NCBI GenBank assembly: GCA_946626015.1
Contig: CAMOTT010000056.1
Location: 1 to 10,450 of the forward strand
DNA length: 10,450 nt
Origin: an uncultured Clostridia bacterium
GTDB taxonomy: Bacteria > Bacillota > Clostridia > Oscillospirales > Acutalibacteraceae
Reading direction: 5' to 3'
The stretch's first letter is position 1; every line of letters starts with the position of its first letter. Shown piece by piece: positions 1 through 7,354 of the stretch. The translations under genes were made by a program, and so were the position numbers. Under the pieces are notes generated by a model that worked only from the letters and a program-made list of their open reading frames with translations, was not told the DNA's origin and did no database searches.

Positions 1-1850
1 TCCATTTCTATTATGGAAACGTCTTTCTTGTTAAGCTCAGTGTTGATATAATAAGCCGTTTCGCAGCCAACAACGCCGCCTCCGATAACAACTATGCGGC
101 CGGCGTCCTTAACAAGCTTCGGATTTTCCAGAACGTCCACGGCCTGAACGATGTTGGCGTTCTCTTTGCCGGGGAGGTTGAGCCATACGTCCTTTGTACC
201 GGCGACGACAACGACCTTGTCAAATCCGCCTTTTTTGATGAGCTCGGGGGTTGCTTCGGTGTTGAATTTTATCTCAAAATCATAGTCCTTTGCGGTGCGT
301 TCACAAACGCCCACAAGGTAGATGACGTAGTTTGAAACGTCGAACTTGATGCCGGGAACGCTGCCGGGGTTGAGCCTGCCGCCGATGCGGTCACTCTTTT
401 CAAACAGCGTTACCTTGTGGCCTCGTTTTGCCGCGGTGACAGCGCACACTATGCCTGCCGGGCCTGCGCCGATAACGGCTACCTTGCAGGGGTTCTTTGC
501 CGGAACGGGTTCCTCGGGGAAGATCTCCTCAAAGGCGGTTCTTGGGTTGACCGCGCACTGGGGATGACCGCCCTCAACAAACTCGTTGAGACAGGCCTCC
601 TGACAGCCTATGCAGGGGCGGATCTCGTTTACCCTGCCTGTTCTGGCCTTGTTGGGCCACTGGGCATCCGCCAGCAGAGGTCTGCCGAGCATCACCATGT
701 CGCACATACCGTCCCGCAGAGCTTTTTCCGCGATATCAGGGTAGCCAAGCTTGCCCACCGCAACAACAGGTACGGGAACTCCGGCGTTTGAAACGATATT
801 GTTCTCCTCAAAATAATCTTTGACGATTTTTGAAATGTCAAGGAAACAGCCGGGAGGCATTGCTCCGGGGGGATGGGGGAGCCACCAGTTGTCGTAGCAG
901 CCCAGGTCAACGTCGAAGATATCAACGCCTGCCTCTACAAGGTTCTTCATGTAATCAAGGGTCATCTCGATGGTACGGCCGTTGGTGAACTTCTTCAGGC
1001 TGTTGTGTTTTTTCATCCCGTCGCCGTATGTTTCGTTGAGGGCAAGGGAAAGGTCTATGCGGTACATAATGGGGTAGTTGGGGCCGGTTCTTTCTCTGAT
1101 ACACTTTACCGCGTCAATACCGAAGGCCTGCCAATCGGCATACCTGCCCAGCACGCGGCGGTTGAAGGCCGGGTTGGTCATCTGCTCAAGGAGATAACCC
1201 TCATGGCCGTGGAGATATACCCCGTCGATGTTCATTGCCTTGCCGTCCGCCGCGGCCTGCCCGATGTTTTTGATTATCTTTTTACAGGCGTGGTCGGAGA
1301 GGCGCATACAGGGGATCTGGGGCATATACCAGTTGGGGTTGATGGATGCGGAACCGGGAAATTTAAGTGAATTTACAAGGCACTGAGGGTTGCCCACCCT
1401 TCCGAGGCCTGCGGAAACCTGCAGGAAAACTCTTGAACCGTAGGAATGGGCGTTGGCGGCAAGGTCGCGCCAGCCTGCAAACACGGTGCGGCTCCTGTCT
1501 ATGCGGGGAAAGTAGGACAACTGACCCAGCTCTGTAAGGGAGTGGTCTATTCCGTGGGCAACGGGAACGAGACCCGTTGTGATAAGGCCTACGCCGCCCT
1601 TTGCTCTCTCGGTGAAATAGGCAATCATTTTTTCGTTGGGGCGGCCTGTTTCGTCACACATGGAGATGTTGCCCATAGGCGCCATTACGAGCCTGTTTTT
1701 TACTGTCAGGCGGTTGATCTTGATGGGAGAAAAGATACTTTCATAGGGATAGAGATTTTGGGTCATTCTTCCGCTGCTGTATTTTTCTCTGTCAAGGAAC
1801 CATGTGCCGTAGTAATCGAGGAGCTCTTTGATCTTTGCGTCTGTTTTCAT
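1..1850 (-). CDS. FMN/FAD/4Fe-4S ene-reductase (Old Yellow Enzyme / 2,4-dienoyl-CoA reductase-like), 3' end outside window
   Basis: The frame is open for 616 codons from ATG 1850 to the window edge, so the C-terminus (probably a few dozen residues) is missing. Layout: an N-terminal extension (1-35), an OYE-type TIM barrel (about 36-380, with MAPMGN near 56-61 and HGHEGYL at 214-220), and a 4Fe-4S motif C413-x2-C-x3-C-x11-C432 with the same spacing as FadH. An FAD-binding GAGPAG follows at 461-466 and a second dinucleotide motif GGGVVG at 590-595. The family passes electrons from NAD(P)H through FAD and Fe-S to FMN to reduce activated C=C bonds. GCYDNWWLPHPP (317-328) recalls anaerobe enoate reductases and BaiCD/BaiH-type proteins, but the substrate cannot be read from sequence. 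The usual His-x-Gly-Arg barrel motif is replaced by QVSAGLGR (144-151). The start is supported by GGAGG 7 nt upstream. The coding sequence favours C-ending codons (AAC, TAC, GGC), suggesting good expression. Confidence 0.93.
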   Translation of the reverse strand, partial: MKTDAKIKELLDYYGTWFLDREKYSSGRMTQNLYPYESIFSPIKINRLTVKNRLVMAPMGNISMCDETGRPNEKMIAYFTERAKGGVGLITTGLVPVAHGIDHSLTELGQLSYFPRIDRSRTVFAGWRDLAANAHSYGSRVFLQVSAGLGRVGNPQCLVNSLKFPGSASINPNWYMPQIPCMRLSDHACKKIIKNIGQAAADGKAMNIDGVYLHGHEGYLLEQMTNPAFNRRVLGRYADWQAFGIDAVKCIRERTGPNYPIMYRIDLSLALNETYGDGMKKHNSLKKFTNGRTIEMTLDYMKNLVEAGVDIFDVDLGCYDNWWLPHPPGAMPPGCFLDISKIVKDYFEENNIVSNAGVPVPVVAVGKLGYPDIAEKALRDGMCDMVMLGRPLLADAQWPNKARTGRVNEIRPCIGCQEACLNEFVEGGHPQCAVNPRTAFEEIFPEEPVPAKNPCKVAVIGAGPAGIVCAVTAAKRGHKVTLFEKSDRIGGRLNPGSVPGIKFDVSNYVIYLVGVCERTAKDYDFEIKFNTEATPELIKKGGFDKVVVVAGTKDVWLNLPGKENANIVQAVDVLENPKLVKDAGRIVVIGGGVVGCETAYYINTELNKKDVSIIEM

Positions 1851-1857
1851 TCAGTTA

Positions 1858-1862
1858 CCTCC
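1858..1862 (-). promoter_or_regulatory. Ribosome binding site deciding the ene-reductase start
   Basis: GGAGG lies 7 nt before ATG 1850. It supports the long N-terminus over the internal Met29, which would lie closer to where OYE barrels usually begin. Confidence 0.8.
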
Positions 1863-1896
1863 GTTCACTTTAGGTCACCTCAAAAATTTTCCTGCA

Positions 1897-1986
1897 TTCA
1901 TCTTGACGGATCTTTTTACGCCGTGTTTCACAAAAATGCCCGTCAATACACAAAGTATTTACTCCGCTTTCTGTTTCATCTGACGG
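1897..1986 (-). repeat. Two direct and one inverted copy of a TGACGG element upstream of the ene-reductase
   Basis: On the minus strand CCGTCAGATGAA (1986-1975) recurs as CCGTCAAGATGAA (1909-1897), identical apart from one inserted A. The core also appears inverted, as TGACGG on the minus strand, at 1945-1940. The copies lie within 115 nt upstream of the ene-reductase start and could be regulator-binding half-sites. The short length makes chance possible. Confidence 0.35.
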
Positions 1987-2044
1987 AAAAATCTCTTCGC
2001 GATCCGAATGCGTCGAATATTCAGAGGCTCCCGTTATTATAAAA

Positions 2045-3805
2045 TCAAATTGTTGCGTATAGGGTGTAAAGATCGCTGTAAACCCCGCCCTTTGCCATAA
2101 GCTCTTCGTGGTTGCCCTGCTCGACTATGCCTTCCTTTGTCAGCACAAGGATCCTTTTCGCGTTGCGTATGGTGGTCAGGCGGTGGGCTATGGTGATAGT
2201 GGTTCTGCCGTGAGCCAGTTTTTCAAGGGATTCCTGCACAAGCCGCTCGCTCTCATTATCCAGGGAGGAGGTGGCCTCGTCAAGAATGAGGATGGGGGGA
2301 TTTTTAAGAAAAAGCCTTGCTATTGATATCCTTTGCTTCTGCCCGCCGGAGAGCTTGACGCCCCGTTCGCCAACGTAGGTGTCGTACCCGTTGGGCAGTT
2401 CGGTTATGAACTCGTGGGCGCCTGCCTTTTTTGCGGCCTCCATTATCTCTTCAATAGCCGCGTCGGGCTTGCCGTAGGCTATATTATCCCTCACTGTGCC
2501 GGAGAACATATAGACGTCCTGCTGCACAACGCCGATATTTGAACGCAGGGATTTGAGCTTGATATCGTTTATGTTTACATCATCAAGCAGTATTTCGCCG
2601 CTGTTGACGGGATAAAACCTGGGGATGAGATTGCACAGGGTGGTTTTTCCTCCGCCGGAGGGTCCGACAATGGCAATGTTTTCTCCGCTGTCGATTTTGA
2701 TGTTTATATGCTTAAGGATTATTTTTTCTGTACCCGGGTATGTGAAGCATACGTCCCTGAATTCAAGCTTGCCCTTGACGTCGGTCAATTCGCAGGCGTC
2801 GGGGCTGTCGGTTGCTTCGGAAAGCTCATCCATGACCTCGGTAAAGCGCTCGATACCGGTGATGCCCCTGTTGTACTGCTCGCTGAAGCTTACTAAAGTA
2901 CGGATGGAGTTTATCATAGTGCTGATGAGCAGGAGAGAGGCGGAAAAATCGCCGGGGGTAGTCTTGCCCGTCATCATAAACACGGCGCCGGTGCCCACAA
3001 CGACAATGTAGACTAAGCCGTCCAAAAGAGTTACCGTTCTGAAAAAACGCCCCATAAATCTGTGGCTGTTTTGTTTGATGTTGAGATATTCAGCCGAGCC
3101 GGCAAGGAATTTTTTCTTTTCGACTTCCTCGTTTGCAAAGGATTTGACCACGCGGACGCCCAAAAGGCTGTCCTCCGCCTGGGCGTTGAGCTCACCCACC
3201 TGATGACGGGTCTCCTTAAAGGTCTCCTTCATCTTGGTGCGGCTCTTTTTAGTTGCTATGAACATAAGGGGAGTTACGGCGAATATGATGACCGCAAGCC
3301 ATATGTTCATGGTTGAGAATATGATAAAGCTGACGATTATGCGGATTGACGTTATAAAAAGATTTTCGGGGAAATGATGGGCGACCTCCGTGATATCCAA
3401 AAGGTCGGAGGTGAGCCTTGACATAAGCTGGCCTATCTTTGTGTTATCGTAATAGGAGAACGACAGCTCCTGAAGGTGGGCAAACATATCGTTGCGCATA
3501 TCGTTTTCGATTTTGGTGCCCATAAGGTGGCCGCGGACGTTTGTGTAATAGTCCGCCGCGCAGCCCACGGCGCAAAGCACAAGATACGCTCCGCATATGG
3601 TGAGGATCATCTTCCATGTAAGCAGGGAGATGTCGGTAACCGCCGTATCGGTTATCTTGCGCACAAAAAGGGGCAGAACAAGATCGCAGACAGTGGAAAG
3701 GGAGGCGCATAAAATATCGGCCGCCAGCATTCCCTTGTATTTTTTCATGTAGGGAAGAAAACGGAGCAAAAGCCGCTTGTTCTTTTTAAAATCTCCTGAT
3801 TTCAA
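2045..3805 (-). CDS. ABC exporter half-transporter (fused membrane and ATPase domains)
   Basis: This is a 586-residue type IV (MsbA/BmrA-like) ABC exporter subunit expected to work as a homo- or heterodimer in the cytoplasmic membrane, moving drugs, lipids or peptides outward; the substrate cannot be told from sequence. The membrane domain (about 20-305) has six hydrophobic segments. The ATPase domain carries Walker A GPSGGGKTT (381-389), signature LSGGQ (485-489), Walker B ending D509-E510 and switch His541, so it should be an active ATPase. An in-frame TTG at 3844 would add 13 residues but has no ribosome binding site and overlaps the upstream gene. TTG at 3803-3805 has GGAGG 6 nt upstream and lies 1 nt past the upstream stop, so I choose it; it implies translational coupling to the DUF4375-like gene. 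The length is normal for the family. It is probably the last gene of the hisH operon. Confidence 0.93.
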   Translation of the reverse strand: MKSGDFKKNKRLLLRFLPYMKKYKGMLAADILCASLSTVCDLVLPLFVRKITDTAVTDISLLTWKMILTICGAYLVLCAVGCAADYYTNVRGHLMGTKIENDMRNDMFAHLQELSFSYYDNTKIGQLMSRLTSDLLDITEVAHHFPENLFITSIRIIVSFIIFSTMNIWLAVIIFAVTPLMFIATKKSRTKMKETFKETRHQVGELNAQAEDSLLGVRVVKSFANEEVEKKKFLAGSAEYLNIKQNSHRFMGRFFRTVTLLDGLVYIVVVGTGAVFMMTGKTTPGDFSASLLLISTMINSIRTLVSFSEQYNRGITGIERFTEVMDELSEATDSPDACELTDVKGKLEFRDVCFTYPGTEKIILKHINIKIDSGENIAIVGPSGGGKTTLCNLIPRFYPVNSGEILLDDVNINDIKLKSLRSNIGVVQQDVYMFSGTVRDNIAYGKPDAAIEEIMEAAKKAGAHEFITELPNGYDTYVGERGVKLSGGQKQRISIARLFLKNPPILILDEATSSLDNESERLVQESLEKLAHGRTTITIAHRLTTIRNAKRILVLTKEGIVEQGNHEELMAKGGVYSDLYTLYATI

Positions 3806-3806
3806 A

Positions 3807-4445
3807 TTAGACCTCCGAGTGGATGAAGCACTCCGAATTATCAATAAAATATTGCTTTATTTTTCCAAAAATATCGTCTTTTTGAGCGGAGAAAATCTCC
3901 ACGGCTTTTTTGTCGAGGTCTTTTACGGCTTCCTTGCTGTAAGATGAAGTTTCGTTATCCTCGTCAAAAATATCGTACTCGCGTTTAAACACCTTTGCAT
4001 ATTCGCCGCCGACTATTTCCTCCACGGCTGAGAGAGCGCAGGGCGTGAGGGGCGCGCCGTTTGCCCTGAAAAAATTGCTCAGGCCGTTGGCGGAATCCTG
4101 AATTATGTAGCATATTGCGTAGGCGTATTTTTCCGGCATGGAAAGCTCCTCAAATTCCGCTTCCATATCCTGCTTTTGCTCAAGCCTCATTTGTATGTTG
4201 GTGCCCACGCCCTCTGCGAGAAGAGCGGCGTCGGCGTTTTTGATTTTATCCTCTGTGAGCAGGGCAAACTCTGTACGCAGCGCTTTTTCGTGCTCGAGCC
4301 TTTCGATGAGCGCCTGCTTCTCCGCTATTCTTTTTGCCCTTGCCCGTAACGCCTTGCTCCACACAAAAACGGTGACGATGATAAGCGCGGTCAGCACTGC
4401 CGCAAGATACCAGTATTTGATTGCCGCGGAAACAAAATCCTGCAT
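3807..4445 (-). CDS. Single-pass membrane protein with coiled coil and a DUF4375/DMP19-like domain
   Basis: No certain function. The 212-residue protein has one hydrophobic N-terminal segment (about 11-29) followed by a basic, Arg/Lys-rich stretch. By the positive-inside rule this places the remainder in the cytoplasm. A charged helical, probably coiled-coil region spans about 31-70. The C-terminal part (about 103-205) follows the DUF4375/DMP19 pattern as I remember it: a YAYAICYIIQ helix, then NGLSNFF where the family usually has NNGGFxQFF, an ALSAVEEIVGGEYAKVF helix, and a final DLDKKAVEIF...IKQYFIDN segment. This is a by-eye family match and could be wrong. ATG 4445 has GGAG 8 nt upstream and lies 19 nt after rsmI. 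The exporter starts 1 nt after its stop codon, so the two are probably made together; a role with the exporter is only inferred. Confidence 0.85.
   Translation of the reverse strand: MQDFVSAAIKYWYLAAVLTALIIVTVFVWSKALRARAKRIAEKQALIERLEHEKALRTEFALLTEDKIKNADAALLAEGVGTNIQMRLEQKQDMEAEFEELSMPEKYAYAICYIIQDSANGLSNFFRANGAPLTPCALSAVEEIVGGEYAKVFKREYDIFDEDNETSSYSKEAVKDLDKKAVEIFSAQKDDIFGKIKQYFIDNSECFIHSEV
3812..3816 (-). promoter_or_regulatory. Ribosome binding site inside the upstream gene, deciding a TTG start for the ABC exporter
   Basis: GGAGG lies within the last codons of the DUF4375-like gene and 6 nt before TTG 3805. The earlier TTG at 3844 has only AT-rich sequence ahead of it and no Shine-Dalgarno match. 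Confidence 0.75.
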
Positions 4446-4464
4446 AAAATTATCTCCAAATCTG

Positions 4465-5286
4465 TTACTTTGACATGAGTTTATATATGTCGCCTTTTTT
4501 AAACCCGGTCTCTTTTGCAGCCTGCTTTGCTGCCTCGCTTGCGGACAAGCCCTCCGCAGCCTTGCGCGCCGCCAACTCGACCGCCTGCTCCAAGGTCATT
4601 TCAGGCTCCACCGGTTCGGGAGCTCCTTCAATGATCAAAACTATCTCGCCTTTTATGCCGCCATCGGCGTAATCCTCCGCAGCCTGGGTCAGGGTGGTGT
4701 GTATGACCTGCTCGTATATTTTGGTCAGCTCACGGACTATCGCCACGTGTCTTTCCCCAAAGGTCTCCGCCATATCTTTAAGAGTTGAGGGCAGCTTGTG
4801 GGGGGCTTCGTAGAAGATCATTGTGCGCTTTTCGTTGACGAGAGAATTCAAATGCTCCCTGCGGCTGAGCTTGTTTGTGCTCAAAAACCCTTCAAATGTA
4901 AACCTGCCGGAGGGCATACCGGATATTGCCAGAGCGGTAACAAAGGCGCAGGGGCCGGGAACAGCCTCGACTTTTATCGAGTTCTCGTGGCAGAGACGGA
5001 CAAGATCCTCGCCGGGGTCGGATATGGCCGGCATACCGGCATCCGTCACAAGGGCGCAGGTCTCGCCGCTTATAATGCGCTTAAGGATCTCTTCGCCCCG
5101 CTCACGGCGGTTGTGCTCGTAGTAGCTTACCATGGGCTTTTTTATGCCGAAGTGATTGAGTATTTTTAATGTGACCCTTGTATCCTCCGCCGCTATGAAG
5201 TCACAGTCTGTCAAAGCCCGGACTCCCCGGGGAGAAAGGTCGTTGAGATTTCCGATGGGAGTGCCCACCACTAAAAGCTTGCCCAT
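4465..5286 (-). CDS. rsmI: 16S rRNA (cytidine-1402-2'-O)-methyltransferase RsmI
   Basis: RsmI uses S-adenosylmethionine to methylate the 2'-OH of C1402 in the decoding centre of 16S rRNA. The 273-residue protein has the family's normal length and shows the tetrapyrrole-methylase fold motifs in order: GTPIGNL (8-14), AAEDTR (32-37), TDAGMPAISDPG (81-92), PGP (110-112), FYEAPHK (158-164), ELTKIYE (186-192) and GEIVLII (213-219). A helical, Ala-rich tail of about 40 residues follows, as in other members. ATG 5286 has an AGGGG ribosome binding site formed just after the stop of the preceding trmN6-like gene, 13 nt away, so coupling is likely. The pairing with a TrmN6-like methyltransferase matches the yabB-yabC neighbourhood of Bacillus, here without the intervening GIY-YIG gene yazA. 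Confidence 0.97.
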   Translation of the reverse strand: MGKLLVVGTPIGNLNDLSPRGVRALTDCDFIAAEDTRVTLKILNHFGIKKPMVSYYEHNRRERGEEILKRIISGETCALVTDAGMPAISDPGEDLVRLCHENSIKVEAVPGPCAFVTALAISGMPSGRFTFEGFLSTNKLSRREHLNSLVNEKRTMIFYEAPHKLPSTLKDMAETFGERHVAIVRELTKIYEQVIHTTLTQAAEDYADGGIKGEIVLIIEGAPEPVEPEMTLEQAVELAARKAAEGLSASEAAKQAAKETGFKKGDIYKLMSK

Positions 5287-5299
5287 AGATAAGTGCCCC

Positions 5300-6037
5300 T
5301 CATGCTTTATCTTTATCGTTGAAATAATCTTTGTATATGATTTTCAGCTCCCGGGAATAATCCTCTCCGTCCATTATAAAGAAGTCGGGTTCAATGACCA
5401 TTCCGCTTTTGCCGCCCTTTCTGCCCTCCACAAGAATAAGCCAGGGAGCTTTTCCGCAGGCTTGAGCCACCGTTCGCAGACGTTTAGGTTCAATGGAATA
5501 TTTTCTCATGGCGCAGAAAATGTCGCAAAGACGTTCGGGGCGCTGACAAAGGCAGAGCCTGCCTCCGAATTTGAGAAGCTCCGACGCCGATTTTACCACG
5601 TCGTCCAACGTACAGGCTGTTTCGTGCCTTGCGGTCAGGTCCGCTTCAGAGGCGCTTTTGATGCCTGCCGAAGGGGCCTTGTAAGGGGGGTTCATGGTTA
5701 CTAAATCGTATTTGCCAAAGGGCAGAACGCCCTTTAGCTCTTTAAGGTCCGCGTTCAGGACTTCGATTTTTTCCGCAAGCCCGTTCAGCTTAACGGATTC
5801 GGAGAGCTGATAACAGGCCTGTGGCTTGATATCCAGAGCGGTTATTTTCCGGCAGCGTTCCTCCCTGCACCAGAGCAGGGGGATGATGCCGCAGCCCGTG
5901 CCCATATCGCAAATAAGTTCGTTCCTCTTTGCCCGCGCGAAATGAGCCAGCAGTATGGCGTCTGTACCGAAGCCGTGACTGCGTGAGACCAAAACGGATA
6001 TGCCCTTACCCAAATATTCGCTGCGAAGCTCTTCCAT
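5300..6037 (-). CDS. TrmN6-like tRNA1(Val) adenine-37 N6-methyltransferase (YabB/YfiC family)
   Basis: This is a Rossmann-fold, SAM-dependent N6-adenine methyltransferase of 245 residues. It has the family N-terminal element HGFGTDAILLAHFA (21-34), the SAM-binding motif DMGTGCG (44-50), an acidic ribose-binding position in ALDIK (67-71) and the catalytic NPPY (116-119). NPPY is shared by all N6-adenine and some glutamine methyltransferases. The assignment to tRNA modification therefore rests on the YfiC-like N-terminus and on the gene lying directly upstream of rsmI, as in other Firmicutes. ATG 6037 is 4 nt after the stop of the rarA gene, with AAGGA 11 nt upstream inside the end of that gene. 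Exact tRNA substrate and position are inferred from the family. Confidence 0.88.
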   Translation of the reverse strand: MEELRSEYLGKGISVLVSRSHGFGTDAILLAHFARAKRNELICDMGTGCGIIPLLWCREERCRKITALDIKPQACYQLSESVKLNGLAEKIEVLNADLKELKGVLPFGKYDLVTMNPPYKAPSAGIKSASEADLTARHETACTLDDVVKSASELLKFGGRLCLCQRPERLCDIFCAMRKYSIEPKRLRTVAQACGKAPWLILVEGRKGGKSGMVIEPDFFIMDGEDYSRELKIIYKDYFNDKDKA

Positions 6038-6041
6038 GATT

Positions 6042-7316
6042 TTATGTGTCCTTACTGTTTTTTATCTTGTCCCAGTAGGCTTTTGCCGCCTGTTCGTTTT
6101 TGTTGTCGCCGTAAATGTAATACTTTGCGTCCTTCAACACGTCCGGAAGATACTGCTGATCCACCCAGTGGTTGGCAAAGAAATGGGCATATTTGTAATT
6201 CTGCCCCTTGTTGGGGTTATCCTCGCCGTCAAAGTGTTTATTCTGAAGCTGACGGGGGATAGGGCCTGATTTGCCTCTGCGTATGTCGGAGATCGCGCTG
6301 TCCAGCGCCATATAAGCGGAGTTTGACTTTGGAGCCGTTGCCACAAGCACCACCGCGTCCGCAAGGGGGATCCTGGCCTCAGGCAGGCCAAGCATAAGCG
6401 CGGCGTCAACTGCCGCCTTTACAATGGGGATGATCTGAGGGTAGGCAAGCCCCACGTCCTCGCAGGCGCAAACCATGAGCCTGCGCATGGCGGAGGGCAG
6501 GTCGCCCGCCTCCAAAAGCCGGCCAAGGTAGTGGAGCGCCGCGTCCGGGTCGGAACCCCTCATGGATTTTTGATAAGCCGAAATAATATCGTAATGCTCG
6601 TCGCCCTCCCGGTCGTATTTCATCGCGCTCTTTTGGGTGAGCTGCTTTGCCAGCTCAAGGGTGACGATGTATTTGCCGTCAACAGGGTTTGCGGAGAGCA
6701 TACACAGTTCAACGGAATTGAGCGCCTTGCGCACATCTCCTCCGCAGGCGGTGGAGATGTATTCAACAACGCCGTCCTCAACGGTGTATTCCTTTTCGTC
6801 CTCCTCGGCGGCCAAACGGAAGGCTCTCTCTACCGCAGGGATGATATCGGAAGGGGTCACGGATTTGAATTCAAACACTGTGGAGCGGCTCAGAATAGCG
6901 TTGTAAACGTAAAAGTAGGGGTTCTCCGTGGTGGAGGCGATCAGAGTGATAGTACCGTTTTCTATGAACTCAAGCAGGGTCTGCTGCTGTTTTTTATTAA
7001 AATATTGGATCTCGTCAAGGTAGAGCAGAACTCCGTTTGGAGTCATCATGGTATCCACCCTGTTGACTACATCCTTGATATCCGCTGTGCTGGCCGTGGT
7101 GCCGTTGAGCTTTACAAAGTACCTGTCCGTCTGCTTTGCTATGATGCTGGCAAGGGTGGTTTTTCCCACGCCGGAGGGCCCGTAAAAGACCATGTTCGGA
7201 AGGGTGTTGGAGAGTATGATGTTGCGAAGAGGCTTGCCCTCGCCCAAAAGGTGGCGCTGGCCGACGATATCGTCTATTGTTGTGGGCCTCAAGCGCTGAG
7301 CCAGCGGAACGGACAT
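6042..7316 (-). CDS. rarA: Replication-associated recombination protein A (RarA/MgsA), AAA+ ATPase
   Basis: RarA is a cytoplasmic AAA+ ATPase related to clamp-loader subunits and eukaryotic WRNIP1; it acts at stalled replication forks. The 424-residue protein has the RLRP...VGQ N-terminus, Walker A GPSGVGKTT (46-53 region), Walker B LLYLDEI (97-103), FNKKQQQ just after it, sensor-1 STTENP (128-133) and a probable arginine finger in LSR (R144). The C-terminal clustering domain has CACEDVGLAYP, ATAPKSNSAY, and YKYAHFFANHWVDQQYLP. The Walker A wording (PSGV rather than PPGT) and DEIQYFNK rather than DEIHRFNK mark a somewhat divergent version, but all catalytic residues are present. ATG 7316 has a full GGAGG 7 nt upstream. 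The gene lies 38 nt after hisF with no terminator between, so it is probably co-transcribed. Confidence 0.95.
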   Translation of the reverse strand: MSVPLAQRLRPTTIDDIVGQRHLLGEGKPLRNIILSNTLPNMVFYGPSGVGKTTLASIIAKQTDRYFVKLNGTTASTADIKDVVNRVDTMMTPNGVLLYLDEIQYFNKKQQQTLLEFIENGTITLIASTTENPYFYVYNAILSRSTVFEFKSVTPSDIIPAVERAFRLAAEEDEKEYTVEDGVVEYISTACGGDVRKALNSVELCMLSANPVDGKYIVTLELAKQLTQKSAMKYDREGDEHYDIISAYQKSMRGSDPDAALHYLGRLLEAGDLPSAMRRLMVCACEDVGLAYPQIIPIVKAAVDAALMLGLPEARIPLADAVVLVATAPKSNSAYMALDSAISDIRRGKSGPIPRQLQNKHFDGEDNPNKGQNYKYAHFFANHWVDQQYLPDVLKDAKYYIYGDNKNEQAAKAYWDKIKNSKDT

Positions 7317-7354
7317 ATTGATACCTCCTCGTTTAATGTCAAAATAAAGCTGCT

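Larger units (their letters stand above)
1851..2044 (-). other. Intergenic region between the ABC exporter and the ene-reductase
   Basis: No gene is visible in these 194 bases. Besides the ribosome binding site it holds three TGACGG/CCGTCA elements, described separately. I found no promoter with both boxes at proper spacing: a TTGACG (minus strand) has only a poor -10 17 nt later. I also found no convincing terminator: a bulged CTCT/AGAG hairpin before a short T-run near 1990-2025 is weak. The length nevertheless suggests that the ene-reductase has its own promoter or control region. Confidence 0.5.

Noticed and set aside
417..2042. Plus-strand open frames opposite the ene-reductase (417-791, 873-1370, 1446-2042)
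   Set aside because: They lie antisense to a clearly coding gene, show no family motifs, and reflect the codon bias of the minus-strand frame.
1975..2044. Terminator after the ABC exporter gene
   Set aside because: The possible hairpins (CTCT/AGAG with a large bulge; CCGTC/GACGG around a long bulged loop) are too weak to call, although T-runs follow them.
7317..7354. TTGACA hexamer between hisF and rarA as a promoter
   Set aside because: At 17-18 nt spacing there is only a poor -10 sequence overlapping the rarA ribosome binding site and start codon, so a transcript would begin inside the gene.
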